The position numbers and the translations under genes are program-made. Below, piece by piece: positions 1-9,419 of a stretch of 43,007 bases of DNA. Every line of letters begins with the position of its first letter. The stretch's first letter is position 1. The stretch lies in assembly GCA_905479815.1 (NCBI GenBank), contig CAJQOA010000098.1, positions 1 through 43,007 on the forward strand, read 5' to 3'. This stretch comes from an uncultured Psychroserpens sp. Its GTDB lineage: Bacteria > Bacteroidota > Bacteroidia > Flavobacteriales > Flavobacteriaceae. The notes under the pieces are model-generated. The model did not search any database. It saw only the letters and a program-made list of their open reading frames with translations, and was not told where the DNA came from.

Positions 1-1179
1 TGGGAAGTATCCGGAACTCAGCCATTAGAACCAACTGCAGTAGATTGTTGGGATGATTATCAGTTTAATGATACAACATGTGCTTGGGAAAATCAAGGAA
101 CAGAACCAGTAGAGCCAACAACAGAATGTTGGGAAACGACATCGTTTAATACAGGAACGTGTTTATGGGAAGTATCTGGAACGCAACCATTAGAACCAAC
201 AGCAGTAGATTGTTGGGATGATTATCAATTTAATGATACAACATGTGCTTGGGAAAACCAAGGAACAGAACCAGTAGAACCAACAACAGAATGTTGGGAA
301 ACGACATCATTTAATACGGGAACGTGTTTATGGGAAGTATCCGGAACACAACCATTAGAGCCGACAGCAGTAAACTGTTGGGATAATTACCAGTTTAATG
401 ATACAACATGTGCATGGGAAAACCAAGGTACAGAGCCAGTTGAGCCAACAGGATTAGAATGTTGGGAAACGACATCATTTAATACAGGAACATGTTTATG
501 GGAAGTGTCTGGAACACAGCCATTAGAACCAACAGCGGTAGATTGTTGGGATGATTATCAATTTAATAATACAACGTGTGCTTGGGAAAACCAAGGAACA
601 GAACCAGTAGAACCCATAACAGAATGTTGGGAAACAACATCGTTTAATACAGGAACATGTTTATGGGAAGTATCAGGAACACAACCATTAGAACCAACAG
701 CAGTAGATTGTTGGGATGATTATCAATTTAATAATACAACATGTGCTTGGGAAAACCTAGGAACACAACCAGTAGAACCAACAGGATTAGAGTGTTGGGA
801 AACAACATCGTTTAATACTGGAACATGTTTGTGGGAAGTGTCTGGAACACAACCGTTAGAACCAACAGGTTTAGAATGTTGGGAAACGACATCATTTAAT
901 ACAGGAACGTGTTTATGGGAGGTATCTGGAACACAACCGTTAGAACCAACAGCAGTAGATTGTTGGGATGATTATCAATTTAATAATACAACGTGTACTT
1001 GGGAAAATCAAGGAACACAACCAGTAGAACCAACAGGATTAGAATGTTGGGAAACGACATCGTTTAATACAGGAACGTGTTTATGGGAAGTGTCTGGAAC
1101 ACAGCCATTAGAACCAACAGCGGTAGATTGTTGGGATGATTATCAATTTAATGATACAACATGTGCATGGGAGAATCAA
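1..1179 (+). repeat. Tandem in-frame 81/84-bp repeats encoding 27-28 aa modules [GTxPxEPTxx-C-W-x9-C-x-W-E-x-x], mostly alternating A/B types
   Basis: Direct reading: 7 A modules (GTQPLEPTAVDCWDDYQFNNTTCAWENQ) and 7 B modules (GTEPVEPTTECWETTSFNTGTCLWEVS, 27 or 28 aa); alternation broken once near 840-930 (B-B). Confidence 0.97.
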
Positions 1180-3477
1180 GGAACAGCTCCAATAGTACCA
1201 ACTAGTCTAAATGCAATATCTATATCAGATACTGCAGCAACAATTACTTGGAACGATTTAGCACCATTTGAATATGATTTAAGATATCGTGAAGTTGGAA
1301 GTCCAACTTGGATTGATATTCTAGATATTGCTGTAAATTCTCAGTCATTAACTGGTCTTACACCATTTACACAATATGAGGTTGAGGTTCGAAGTAAATG
1401 TTCAGCTACTGGAGTTTCAAGTTATTCAACAACTTTAACTTTTGTAACGATAGAAGCGAATAGTGATTATTGTAATTCTGCAAGTACTGATTCTTCTGAA
1501 GAATATATTAGTCGTGTTCAGTTAGCAGATATAGATAACACATCTGATTCTCAAAACTATTCTGATTTCACAGCTATTTCAACAGTATTGAGAAAAGGAA
1601 TAGCTCATACAATTACAATAACACCAACATGGACAGGTACTAATTATCCAGAAGCCTACTCTGTGTGGATTGATTATAATAAAGATGGAGATTTTGAAGA
1701 TGCCGATGAGCAAGTTGTTACTGTAGCTCCTAGTACTACTTCACCAGCAAGTGGTAGTTTTACTATACCAGCAAGTGCTTTAGATACAAAAACAAGAATG
1801 AGAGTATCTATGAAATGGAATGATATACCAGATCCATGTGAAACTTTTCAATATGGAGAGGTTGAAGATTATACGGTTATTATAGTGGGTTCTGGTGATT
1901 TAATCTATACGAGTAGTGCTTGGACTCCTTATGCACCATCACCTATAACAACTACAGATAATGCATTTGTTTTAGATGGAACGTATACTGTTACAGATGA
2001 TATTGAAATCAATAACATGAGTGTTTGTGTTGGAGCAGGAATCGTAGTTGAGAAAGCAAAAGCAATGAGGGTTAACGGAATTTTAAAGACAGCAGATAAT
2101 GTTGTATTGGAATCAGATTCTGATGAGTATTCAAGTCTGTTTGTTGAAAACTTTGTAGTAGGAACTGCTCAATATAAAAGACATGTCAATGCGGTAGCAA
2201 GTGTTGGAGGTAGTGATTTAATTGCACCACCAGTATATGGAGAATCGTTTATTGACTTTAGAGCAGCGAATCCAAATATTTTAAGTAACACAGCAAATAC
2301 ATTATTCCTGTTTGGACCATTTGATAAGGCAATAGATACTTATTTGTTATACACGAATACAGAGACTGCACCATTGCAAGCAGGTATAGGTTATAGAGCT
2401 GCATCTTCAGATGCAAGTACGTTTACCTTTACAGGTGATGTTAAAATAGGCGATATTAGTGTGGCAGTGGTTAATGATGGACCAACAAATCCAGAATGGA
2501 ACTTAGTTGGTAATCCTTATCCAGCATATCTTAGTTTGTCAGAATTCTTAGCAGCTAATAATCCTCAATTTGCGACGTTGACTTCTGGAATCTATGGTTA
2601 TGATGGTTTTGCCTCAGATGGATGGACGATTTGGAATCAAGCGTATTCAGATGCAAATCCTAATGCGTTAATTACACCAGGTCAAGGATTCTTAATAGCA
2701 TCAGCTACAAATAACGGTCAGGTTGAATTTACTGCGTCAATGAGACGTACAGGTAATGCTGATGATTTTATCGTAGGAAGGCAAGCTAGCCCAATCTCGC
2801 ATTTAAAATTAAAGTTAGATAATACATCAAATTCGTATCATACTGATTTCTATTTCACGGAAAATGCATCTCTAGGAGAAGATCCAAATTATGATTCTGG
2901 ATTGTTTGGTGATGCACCAACATTTGCCATGTACTCTCATTTAGTAGAAGAGAATGTTGGTACAAACTATGGTGTACAATCTATAGGTTCGACTAATTTA
3001 TCTGATGTGACGATACCTTTAGGTGTTAATATTTCCGAAGGACAACAAGCAACCATTAGTATTTCCGAAACGACACTTCCTGAAAATGTTGAGGTCTATT
3101 TAGAAGATAATTTAACTAATACATTTACGTTATTAAACACTTCAGATTATGTGTTTACAGCAAATACAGATCTTACAGGAACAGGACGTTTCTTTTTAAG
3201 TTTTGCTGAAGAAACGTTGAGTACAAGTTCAAGTAACTTAAATGATTTAAGTATATACACGACGACGCAGCCCGAAGCTTTATTTGTGAAAGGTCAACTA
3301 TTTGAAGATACGCAACTATCAATCTTTGATCTTCAAGGAAGATTAATTAAATCTATGGTTTTAAGTGCTAGTGAGACAAGTCATCGTATTGATGTGTCAT
3401 CATTTAATACAGGTGTTTATATGGTGTCTTTAAAAAATAGACTTCAAGAAAAAACTGAAAAAGTTGTAATTAAGTAA
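1..3477 (+). CDS. Partial CDS (5' end beyond window): secreted repeat adhesin-like protein; 14 complete Cys-Trp modules + FN3 + GEVED domain + T9SS type A sorting domain
   Basis: Frame 1 is open from base 1 (WEVSGTQPLEPTAVDCWDDYQFND...) to the TAA at 3475-3477. The listed GTG start at 505 lies inside a repeat. FN3-like segment PTSLNAISISDTAATITWN...YEVEVRSKC; GEVEDYTV motif; C-terminal IFDLQGRLIKS...GVYMVSLKN...KVVIK typical of Por secretion tails. Confidence 0.92.
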   Translation, partial: WEVSGTQPLEPTAVDCWDDYQFNDTTCAWENQGTEPVEPTTECWETTSFNTGTCLWEVSGTQPLEPTAVDCWDDYQFNDTTCAWENQGTEPVEPTTECWETTSFNTGTCLWEVSGTQPLEPTAVNCWDNYQFNDTTCAWENQGTEPVEPTGLECWETTSFNTGTCLWEVSGTQPLEPTAVDCWDDYQFNNTTCAWENQGTEPVEPITECWETTSFNTGTCLWEVSGTQPLEPTAVDCWDDYQFNNTTCAWENLGTQPVEPTGLECWETTSFNTGTCLWEVSGTQPLEPTGLECWETTSFNTGTCLWEVSGTQPLEPTAVDCWDDYQFNNTTCTWENQGTQPVEPTGLECWETTSFNTGTCLWEVSGTQPLEPTAVDCWDDYQFNDTTCAWENQGTAPIVPTSLNAISISDTAATITWNDLAPFEYDLRYREVGSPTWIDILDIAVNSQSLTGLTPFTQYEVEVRSKCSATGVSSYSTTLTFVTIEANSDYCNSASTDSSEEYISRVQLADIDNTSDSQNYSDFTAISTVLRKGIAHTITITPTWTGTNYPEAYSVWIDYNKDGDFEDADEQVVTVAPSTTSPASGSFTIPASALDTKTRMRVSMKWNDIPDPCETFQYGEVEDYTVIIVGSGDLIYTSSAWTPYAPSPITTTDNAFVLDGTYTVTDDIEINNMSVCVGAGIVVEKAKAMRVNGILKTADNVVLESDSDEYSSLFVENFVVGTAQYKRHVNAVASVGGSDLIAPPVYGESFIDFRAANPNILSNTANTLFLFGPFDKAIDTYLLYTNTETAPLQAGIGYRAASSDASTFTFTGDVKIGDISVAVVNDGPTNPEWNLVGNPYPAYLSLSEFLAANNPQFATLTSGIYGYDGFASDGWTIWNQAYSDANPNALITPGQGFLIASATNNGQVEFTASMRRTGNADDFIVGRQASPISHLKLKLDNTSNSYHTDFYFTENASLGEDPNYDSGLFGDAPTFAMYSHLVEENVGTNYGVQSIGSTNLSDVTIPLGVNISEGQQATISISETTLPENVEVYLEDNLTNTFTLLNTSDYVFTANTDLTGTGRFFLSFAEETLSTSSSNLNDLSIYTTTQPEALFVKGQLFEDTQLSIFDLQGRLIKSMVLSASETSHRIDVSSFNTGVYMVSLKNRLQEKTEKVVIK

Positions 3478-3515
3478 TAGCATAAATATGCTATAAAAAA
3501 TAGAATTGATTAGAG

Positions 3516-3550
3516 AATAAGTCCAAATTTTATATTTGGACTTATTTTTT
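3516..3550 (+). terminator. Rho-independent-type terminator after first giant gene
   Basis: AATAAGTCCAAA-TTTTATA-TTTGGACTTATT perfect 12-bp stem followed by T run. Confidence 0.85.
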
Positions 3551-3725
3551 GTTTATGATTCTTTATTGATCTGTAATTGTGACTATTACATGTGATAAGA
3601 GTCTAAAAATATAATTAATAGATATGAATTAATGCAAATGCACTGGTAGAAATAGGGAATTTCCTTTTATATCATAAAATTCAATATATTACGCAGGCTT
3701 TAATAGTATATCTCATACCTAATTT

Positions 3726-6700
3726 ATGAAACTAAATTATCTGTATTTAATTTTAGCAATGTTCTTTGCGAGTCAAATGAATGCTCAAACTCCAGGTGTT
3801 TCTATTTTCTATGAACAGTTCACAGGAGATACAAGAGAATATATCGAATACATTCCAGGGAATTTACCAATTATTATCTCAGCACCTCATGGAGGCGTGA
3901 AGCAATCTGGGAGTACTGTTGGTGGAACTTTCTATCCAGATAATGACAATACTTTGCCTGATAGAAATTGTGGTGGTACTAATGAACGAGATGATAATAC
4001 AGATATTTTAATTAGAGAAATTCAAGCAGAAATATTTGCACTTACAGGATGTTATGCACATGTTATTATAAATAATTTACACAGATCAAAATTAGATCCA
4101 AATCGAGAACAAACAGAAGCAACATGTGGAGATTCTGATGCCTTAGATCATTGGAATGGATGGCACAACTTTATTGATCAAGCAAGTACATCAGTAGAAA
4201 CAAATTGGGGAAAAGGGTTGTATATAGATTTACATGGCCAAAGTCATACGGTTCCAAGAATTGAGATAGGTTATAATATTACTGCAGGTGAATTAAATAC
4301 AGGAAATTTAAACAGTACAACTAATATTGATAGATCAACTATTAAAAATTTGGTTTCTAATAATTTGAATAGTCATACACATGAAGAGTTAATTAGAGGA
4401 GATAATAGTTTGGGTCAATTATTTCAAGAACAACCAGCTGTATTTTATAATGCCAATGTAAACCCACAATGTGGTGTTACTTCTGGTTATAGAGCTATTC
4501 CAAGTAATTCTAATTATGGTAGTAATACTTGTGATGATACTAGACCGTTTTCTAATGATTATTTCAACGGAGATTTTTATAACAACAGAAGACACGGTTC
4601 TGGAAATGGAAGTGGTACTGGTGCTGGTTCTAATGATGGAGGCGGAAACGTAGATGGCATCATGACTGAAGTCAATAGGCGTGTTCGAGATTTAGGAACA
4701 TATAATGGAAACGTCTATGATAGTAACCCTCAAACTTTAGTGCCTTTTGCTAAAGAGTATGCCGCAGTGGTTTTAGATTATATCGATATCCATTATAATG
4801 ATTTTGCAGCATTTACATATTCTTCAAATTCTTATGATGTTATTGATTCCGATCCATCACCTACAATTACAGGTCTCGCTGGAGGCACATTCTCAAGTAC
4901 AGCAGGTTTAGTCTTAAACGCTAGTACTGGCGTTATTGATTTATCAGCATCTTTACCTGGGAACTATGTTGTAACCTATACTGTTGGTTCTTGTGGCTAT
5001 TATAATGACACATTTAACATTTTAATTACAGGTCCTGATACAGTTGCCCCTTCAGCTCCAACTAATTTAGCAGCAAATAATATTGGATATACAACGGTCG
5101 ATTTAAGTTGGACAGCTTCAACAGATAATTTTGGAGTTACAGGTTATGATATATATCAAGATGGTGTTTTTTTAATAAATGTTGTTGGGACGTCACATCA
5201 AGTTACAGGCTTATCAGATTCTACTAATTATAGTTTTTACGTTATAGCTAGAGATGCTGCCAATAATAGTTCTGCGCAAAGCAATTCTGTTAGCATTACT
5301 ACATTAACTCCAGTACCATGTTCAGGAAGTTCTATAAGCACTTTTCCTTATTCCGAAAGTTTTGAAAACACTTTTGGTTTATGGACAAACGATACTGATG
5401 ATGACTTTGATTGGACTAATAAGCAAGAAGAAGGCGATGGGAATTCTACACCTTCTGGAAGTACTGGTCCATCATTAGCCTCAGATGGGAATTACTTTCT
5501 TTTTATTGAAGCATCTAATCCAAATTTCCCTAGTAAAGTAGCAAGACTAATTAGTCCATGTTTAGATTTTACAGGAAGAGAGAATGCAGTCTTAACATTT
5601 GATTATCATATGTTTGGTGGTTTTATTGGAGTATTAACTGTTGATGTTAGTATAGATAATGGTGCAACATATACAACTTTAACAGATTACACCTTAACAG
5701 GAGCTCAACAAACGGGTCATACAGATGCGTGGAAAACTCAAAATGTAGATTTATCCTTATATGATGGGCAATCCATAAAATTAAGATTTAGTGCAACAAC
5801 GAGTTCAGATGGAACAACAGGATGGCAAGGTGACATTTCATTAGATAATTTTGGAATAACATCAGATGCTGGAGGTTCAGCAGCTCCAGTTGCAGCATGT
5901 CAAAACATCAATGTACAACTAGATGCTTCAGGTAACGCAACCATAGTTGCTACAGATGTAGATGGTGGTTCAACAGATGATGTTGCCATTACTAACTACG
6001 CTATAGATATAGATACATTCAATTGTTCTAATATAGGAACACCTGTTGATGTGACATTAACGGTCACAGATGCAGACAGTCAAACAGATACTTGTGTTGC
6101 TACAATAACAGTTTTAGATCAAATTGATCCAGATTTTGTTAATGTGCCTACAAGTTTTACAGTGACCTGCGGAAACAATCAACCTACATGGACAGATCCT
6201 ACAGTTACAGATAATTGTGCAACGGGATTATCACCAACGAGAACAGATGGAACAAACCTCAATAGTGGTGATGTTTTTCCTATAGGGATGACAACCATTA
6301 GCTATTCTGTTAATGATGGAAATGGAAATACAACGACCACATCATTTATAATAGATGTAGTTCTTGATACAGAAAACCCAAACGCCATATGTCAAAATAT
6401 AGCTGTACAATTAGATGGTACTGGAAATGCGACGATTACTGCGTCTCAAATAAATAATGGATCCTCAGATAATTGTAGTGTAGCTTCTATAGTGGCATCT
6501 CAAACGACATTTACTTGTGCAAACGAAGGCGTTAATAATGTAACATTAACGGTTACAGATTCTAGCGGAAATGTTGATACGTGCACTGCAGTAGTAACTA
6601 TTACACTTCAGGATGTACCAGCTACGACAGAATGTTGGGAAACAGCTACATATAATAACACAACTTGTGTTTGGGAACTTAGTGGGACGCAACCTACAGA

Positions 6701-9257
6701 GCCAACTGCTACGAATTGTTGGGATGATTTCCAATTTAATGATACAACTTGTACATGGGAAAATCAAGGAACACAACCTGTTGAACCTACAGCAACGAAT
6801 TGTTGGGATGATTATCAGTTTGACAACGATGATATGTCGCCTACCTACTGTATATGGATAAATCAAGGGACACAACCAACTGAACCTACAGCAACGAATT
6901 GCTGGGATGACTTCCAATTTAATAATACAACATGTGCATGGGAAAACCAAGGTTCTGTGCCTATGGCTCCAACAGGATTGACTGCAGTTTCCATTACAAC
7001 AACAGGAGCTACTATAAATTGGGATGCGACACCTCCTTTAGATTATGATATAAGATACCGTCAACTTGGAAGTCCAGTTTGGATTGATATTCTTGACATA
7101 ACAAGTAATACACAAGCTTTAACAGGGTTGACAGGGTTGACACAATATGAAGTAGAGGTTAGAAGTAAATGTTCAGTTACAGCAACATCAAACTATTCTA
7201 CAGCTATTACGTTTACAACCTTAGACGACACTTCTAATTATTGTGATTCTGCTAGTACTGATGTAAGCGATGAATATATTAGTCGCGTAGAATTAAATAC
7301 AATTGATAATACTTCTACAGATCAATTTTATTCAGATTTCACAGGTATTTCAACGGTCCTTAGAAAAGGGACTCAATATACAATTTCTGTTACTCCAACT
7401 TGGACGGGTACGGTTTTCAACGAAGCCTATTCAGTATGGATTGATTATAATAATAATGGAGATTTTGAAGATGCAGGAGAGCAAGTCTTTATACAAGCAC
7501 CTACTCAAACGACACCAGTTAGTGGAAGTTTTACTATTCCTACTAATATTTCAGAAACAAAAACTAGAATGCGAGTCGCTATGAAATGGAATGATATACC
7601 AGATCCTTGTGAAACTTTTCAATATGGAGAGGTTGAAGATTACACTATAATTCTTGTAGGTTCTGGTGATTTGATTTATAGAAGTAGTGCTTGGACGCCT
7701 AATGCACCTTCTCCTACTACAAATACAGATAACGCCTTTGTTATAGATGGTACATATACTGTGACAGATGATATTCAAATAAATAACATGACCGTTTGTG
7801 ATGGAGCAGGTATCGTTATTGAAAAATCAAAATCATTAACAGTAAATGGAGAATTAAGAACCAGTGATAATGTTGTTTTAGAGTCAGATTCTAATGAATA
7901 TGCGAGTTTAATAGTTAATAATTTAATAGAAGGAATAGCGCAATATAAACGACATGTAAATAATACAGCAAGTGTAGGAGGTAATGATTTGATCGCACCA
8001 CCTGTTTATGGAGAATCATTCATGGATTTTAGAATGGGTAACCCTAATATTTTAAGCAATACCGCTAATACGTTATTCTTATTTGGACCTTTTGATAAAG
8101 CTACAGATACGTATTTGCTTTATACAGATACTGAAATCGCACCACTTAATTCTGGAGTAGGTTATAGAGCAGCGTCTACAGATGCAAGCACATTTACATT
8201 TACTGGTCGAGTGAAAATGGGAGAAATTAATACTCCTGTTGTTATTTCTGGGCCTACAAATGCCGAATGGAATTTAATAGGAAATCCGTATCCTTCGTAT
8301 ATTAAACTGTCAGACTTTTTAAGCGCAAACAACTCCAAGTTTGATAGCGAACGTTCTGGAATTTATGGTTATGATGGTAATACAGCAAATGGTTGGATGA
8401 TTTTGAATCAAGCGTATTCACTTGCAAATCCTAATGCTAAAATAACACCAGGTCAAGGCTTTTTAATTGCTTCAGGAGCTAGTCAAACACAGATTGATTT
8501 TACACCAGCAATGCGATCTATAGGTAATGATGATGATTTTATCGTCGGAAGACAATCGAATGATGTCCAAATTTCGCATTTAAAACTAAAGTTAGATAAC
8601 GCATCAAATTTTTATCATACCGATTTCTATTTTACAGAAAATGCGTCGTTAGGTTTAGATCCTAATTATGATTCTGGATTATTTGGAACAGCTCCTTCTC
8701 TTGCGATATATTCACATTTAGTTGAAGAGAATCAAGGCAGAAATTATGGTGTGCAATCTATAGGGTCTACCAATTTATCTGATGTGACGATACCTTTGGG
8801 TATTCACCTTTCCGAAGGACAACAAGCTACTATCAGTATTTTAGAAACAACACTTCCTGAAAATGTTGAGGTCTATTTAGAAGATAATTTAACCAATACA
8901 TTTACATTATTAAACACATCAGATTATGTCTTTACTGCCAACACAGATCTTATAGGAACAGGGCGTTTCTTTTTAAGTTTTGCAGAAAGTGCGTTGAGTA
9001 CAAATGTTAATGAATCTAATAGTATTGAGATTTTTACGACTACACAACCCAAAGCAATTTATGTAAAAGGGCAACTCTTTGAAGACACAGCATTGACTAT
9101 GTATGACATTCAAGGACGATTGGTAAAAACAGTAATTTTAGATGATTCTCAAACTGTAAATATAATAGATGTAGCGTCAATCTCAAGTGGTGTGTACATT
9201 GTAACTGTTAAAAATAATAATCAAGAAAAAACTCAAAAAGTTATCATAGGAGACTAA
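3726..9257 (+). CDS. Giant secreted protein: N-formylglutamate-amidohydrolase-like domain, FN3, MAM-like domain, HYR-like domains, 4 Cys-Trp modules, FN3, GEVED, T9SS type A sorting domain
   Basis: Signal peptide MKLNYLYLILAMFFASQMNAQ; ISAPHGG, NNLHRSKLDPNRE, YIDLHGQSH motifs; FN3 PSAPTNLAANNIGYTTVDLSWTAS; SFENTFGLWTND... MAM-like; GEVEDYTI; C-terminal MYDIQGRLVKT...GVYIVTVKN tail. Confidence 0.85.
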   Translation: MKLNYLYLILAMFFASQMNAQTPGVSIFYEQFTGDTREYIEYIPGNLPIIISAPHGGVKQSGSTVGGTFYPDNDNTLPDRNCGGTNERDDNTDILIREIQAEIFALTGCYAHVIINNLHRSKLDPNREQTEATCGDSDALDHWNGWHNFIDQASTSVETNWGKGLYIDLHGQSHTVPRIEIGYNITAGELNTGNLNSTTNIDRSTIKNLVSNNLNSHTHEELIRGDNSLGQLFQEQPAVFYNANVNPQCGVTSGYRAIPSNSNYGSNTCDDTRPFSNDYFNGDFYNNRRHGSGNGSGTGAGSNDGGGNVDGIMTEVNRRVRDLGTYNGNVYDSNPQTLVPFAKEYAAVVLDYIDIHYNDFAAFTYSSNSYDVIDSDPSPTITGLAGGTFSSTAGLVLNASTGVIDLSASLPGNYVVTYTVGSCGYYNDTFNILITGPDTVAPSAPTNLAANNIGYTTVDLSWTASTDNFGVTGYDIYQDGVFLINVVGTSHQVTGLSDSTNYSFYVIARDAANNSSAQSNSVSITTLTPVPCSGSSISTFPYSESFENTFGLWTNDTDDDFDWTNKQEEGDGNSTPSGSTGPSLASDGNYFLFIEASNPNFPSKVARLISPCLDFTGRENAVLTFDYHMFGGFIGVLTVDVSIDNGATYTTLTDYTLTGAQQTGHTDAWKTQNVDLSLYDGQSIKLRFSATTSSDGTTGWQGDISLDNFGITSDAGGSAAPVAACQNINVQLDASGNATIVATDVDGGSTDDVAITNYAIDIDTFNCSNIGTPVDVTLTVTDADSQTDTCVATITVLDQIDPDFVNVPTSFTVTCGNNQPTWTDPTVTDNCATGLSPTRTDGTNLNSGDVFPIGMTTISYSVNDGNGNTTTTSFIIDVVLDTENPNAICQNIAVQLDGTGNATITASQINNGSSDNCSVASIVASQTTFTCANEGVNNVTLTVTDSSGNVDTCTAVVTITLQDVPATTECWETATYNNTTCVWELSGTQPTEPTATNCWDDFQFNDTTCTWENQGTQPVEPTATNCWDDYQFDNDDMSPTYCIWINQGTQPTEPTATNCWDDFQFNNTTCAWENQGSVPMAPTGLTAVSITTTGATINWDATPPLDYDIRYRQLGSPVWIDILDITSNTQALTGLTGLTQYEVEVRSKCSVTATSNYSTAITFTTLDDTSNYCDSASTDVSDEYISRVELNTIDNTSTDQFYSDFTGISTVLRKGTQYTISVTPTWTGTVFNEAYSVWIDYNNNGDFEDAGEQVFIQAPTQTTPVSGSFTIPTNISETKTRMRVAMKWNDIPDPCETFQYGEVEDYTIILVGSGDLIYRSSAWTPNAPSPTTNTDNAFVIDGTYTVTDDIQINNMTVCDGAGIVIEKSKSLTVNGELRTSDNVVLESDSNEYASLIVNNLIEGIAQYKRHVNNTASVGGNDLIAPPVYGESFMDFRMGNPNILSNTANTLFLFGPFDKATDTYLLYTDTEIAPLNSGVGYRAASTDASTFTFTGRVKMGEINTPVVISGPTNAEWNLIGNPYPSYIKLSDFLSANNSKFDSERSGIYGYDGNTANGWMILNQAYSLANPNAKITPGQGFLIASGASQTQIDFTPAMRSIGNDDDFIVGRQSNDVQISHLKLKLDNASNFYHTDFYFTENASLGLDPNYDSGLFGTAPSLAIYSHLVEENQGRNYGVQSIGSTNLSDVTIPLGIHLSEGQQATISILETTLPENVEVYLEDNLTNTFTLLNTSDYVFTANTDLIGTGRFFLSFAESALSTNVNESNSIEIFTTTQPKAIYVKGQLFEDTALTMYDIQGRLVKTVILDDSQTVNIIDVASISSGVYIVTVKNNNQEKTQKVIIGD
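6616..6960 (+). repeat. Second, shorter array (4 modules) of the Cys-Trp repeat
   Basis: ECWETATYNNTTCVWELSGTQPTEPTATNCWDDFQFNDTTCTWENQGTQPVEPTATNCWDDYQFDNDDMSPTYCIWINQGTQPTEPTATNCWDDFQFNNTTCAWENQG. Confidence 0.93.
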
Positions 9258-9419
9258 TCAACAGCTATTTGTAGGTGTAATCTTACTCATTTTTACCGAT
9301 AATCAAATACATAATGGTATAGTCTTTAAGTTTTACAAAAAGGTCTTAATTTAATTGTTTCTATAAAATTTAGAATGACTAATAATACAAGTTGTTTTAA
9401 ATCAAATCCCCTTATAGCA

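Noticed and set aside
1-1179. CRISPR array interpretation of the left-edge repeats
   Set aside because: Repeats are contiguous, in frame, and degenerate mostly at synonymous positions; no unique spacers or cas genes.
4471-4653. 60-aa plus-strand alternative-frame ORF (and similar ones at 6613, 7303, 10738)
   Set aside because: Out-of-frame within a strong CDS; low-complexity hydrophobic/Ile-rich translations typical of shifted AT-rich codons.
6546-6950. 134-aa minus-strand ORF opposite the Cys-Trp repeats
   Set aside because: Antisense shadow of the repeat array (Cys/Arg-rich periodic translation); no independent coding signal.
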